Part shown: in pieces, positions 5,976 through 6,027 of the stretch
How the letters are laid out: each line of letters starts with the position of its first letter
How positions within the stretch are numbered: the stretch's first letter is position 1
Source of the DNA: Treponema sp.
GTDB lineage: Bacteria > Spirochaetota > Spirochaetia > Treponematales > Breznakiellaceae
Assembly (NCBI GenBank): GCA_031254385.1
Contig: JAIRUO010000170.1
Span: forward strand, 1 to 6,027
DNA length: 6,027 nucleotides
Direction: 5' to 3'
Made by a program: the position numbers and the translations under genes
Notes under the pieces: model-generated
Seen by the model: the letters and a program-made list of their open reading frames with translations, nothing else
Databases searched by the model: none
What the model was told of the DNA's origin: nothing

Positions 5976-5979
5976 CTCC
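5976..5979 (-). promoter_or_regulatory. Ribosome binding site of the solute-binding-protein gene
   Basis: On the minus strand GGAG precedes the ATG at 5967 by 8 bases, a standard spacing that fixes the start. It is the best ribosome site among the three minus-strand genes here. Confidence 0.75.
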
Positions 5980-5980
5980 A

Positions 5981-5992
5981 TTGCAAATGCAA
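5981..5992. promoter_or_regulatory. Operator-like palindrome upstream of the solute-binding-protein gene
   Basis: TTGCAAATGCAA is two perfect 5-bp half-sites (TTGCA / TGCAA) around AA. It lies between the putative -10 and the ribosome site, across the expected transcription start, where a bound repressor would block initiation. The form suggests a small dimeric regulator, but no regulator gene is present to pair it with. Confidence 0.4.
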
Positions 5993-5993
5993 C

Positions 5994-6020
5994 AGTATAA
6001 TTAGTGTCTGGGCTTGTCAA
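5994..6020 (-). promoter_or_regulatory. Sigma-70-type promoter of the solute-binding-protein gene
   Basis: On the minus strand a perfect TTGACA (6015-6020) is followed by TATACT (5994-5999), five of six matches to the -10 consensus. Their spacing is 15 bp, shorter than the ideal 17, so the promoter may be weak or need an activator. TACTGT at the 17-bp position matches poorly. This supports an independent transcript starting about 25 bp before the ATG. Confidence 0.6.
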
Positions 6021-6027
6021 CATTGTA

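Overview
The window appears to come from an anaerobic, fermentative-type bacterium of moderate G+C, possibly a spirochaete of the Treponema group. That guess rests on the mix of protein families (a stand-alone TSCPD-domain protein, a LarA-type protein, a UgpB-like lipoprotein with a Cys-rich lipobox). It is inference, because no rRNA or marker gene is present.

Layout, left to right. Positions 2-289 (+) are the C-terminal end of an M48 zinc metallopeptidase. It runs 9 bp tail-to-tail into a minus-strand pair: a PdxA2-type phospho-acid-sugar dehydrogenase (281-1357), preceded by a LarA/DUF2088-family nickel-pincer racemase/epimerase homologue (1351-2643). These two overlap by 7 bp and are probably translationally coupled. 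A 50-bp divergent control region (2644-2693) separates them from a plus-strand pair: a DUF1537 four-carbon acid-sugar kinase (2694-4061) and a 79-residue TSCPD/TIGR03905 protein (4061-4300) whose ATG shares one base with the kinase stop codon. A strong hairpin terminator lies at 4304-4328. The gene-free stretch 4301-4596 also holds a second perfect hairpin and five 26-bp tandem repeats (4386-4515) bracketed by an imperfect inverted repeat. The right end (4597-5967, minus) encodes a UgpB-like ABC-transporter solute-binding lipoprotein with its own promoter, ribosome site and an operator-like palindrome.

How the genes fit together. DUF1537 kinase plus PdxA2 is an established catabolic pair: the kinase makes a 4-phospho C4 acid sugar (threonate or erythronate), and PdxA2 oxidises C3. 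The product loses CO2 to give dihydroxyacetone phosphate. The unusual member is the LarA-type protein, which keeps recognisable nickel-site residues. Because D-threonate and D-erythronate differ only at C2, the carbon LarA enzymes act on, I infer that it may be a C2 epimerase letting one kinase/dehydrogenase pair consume both epimers. This hypothetical epimerase-kinase-dehydrogenase module, with a coupled small Cys-rich protein, is the most interesting system here. The substrate of the binding protein cannot be read from the sequence, and it has no permease genes within view.
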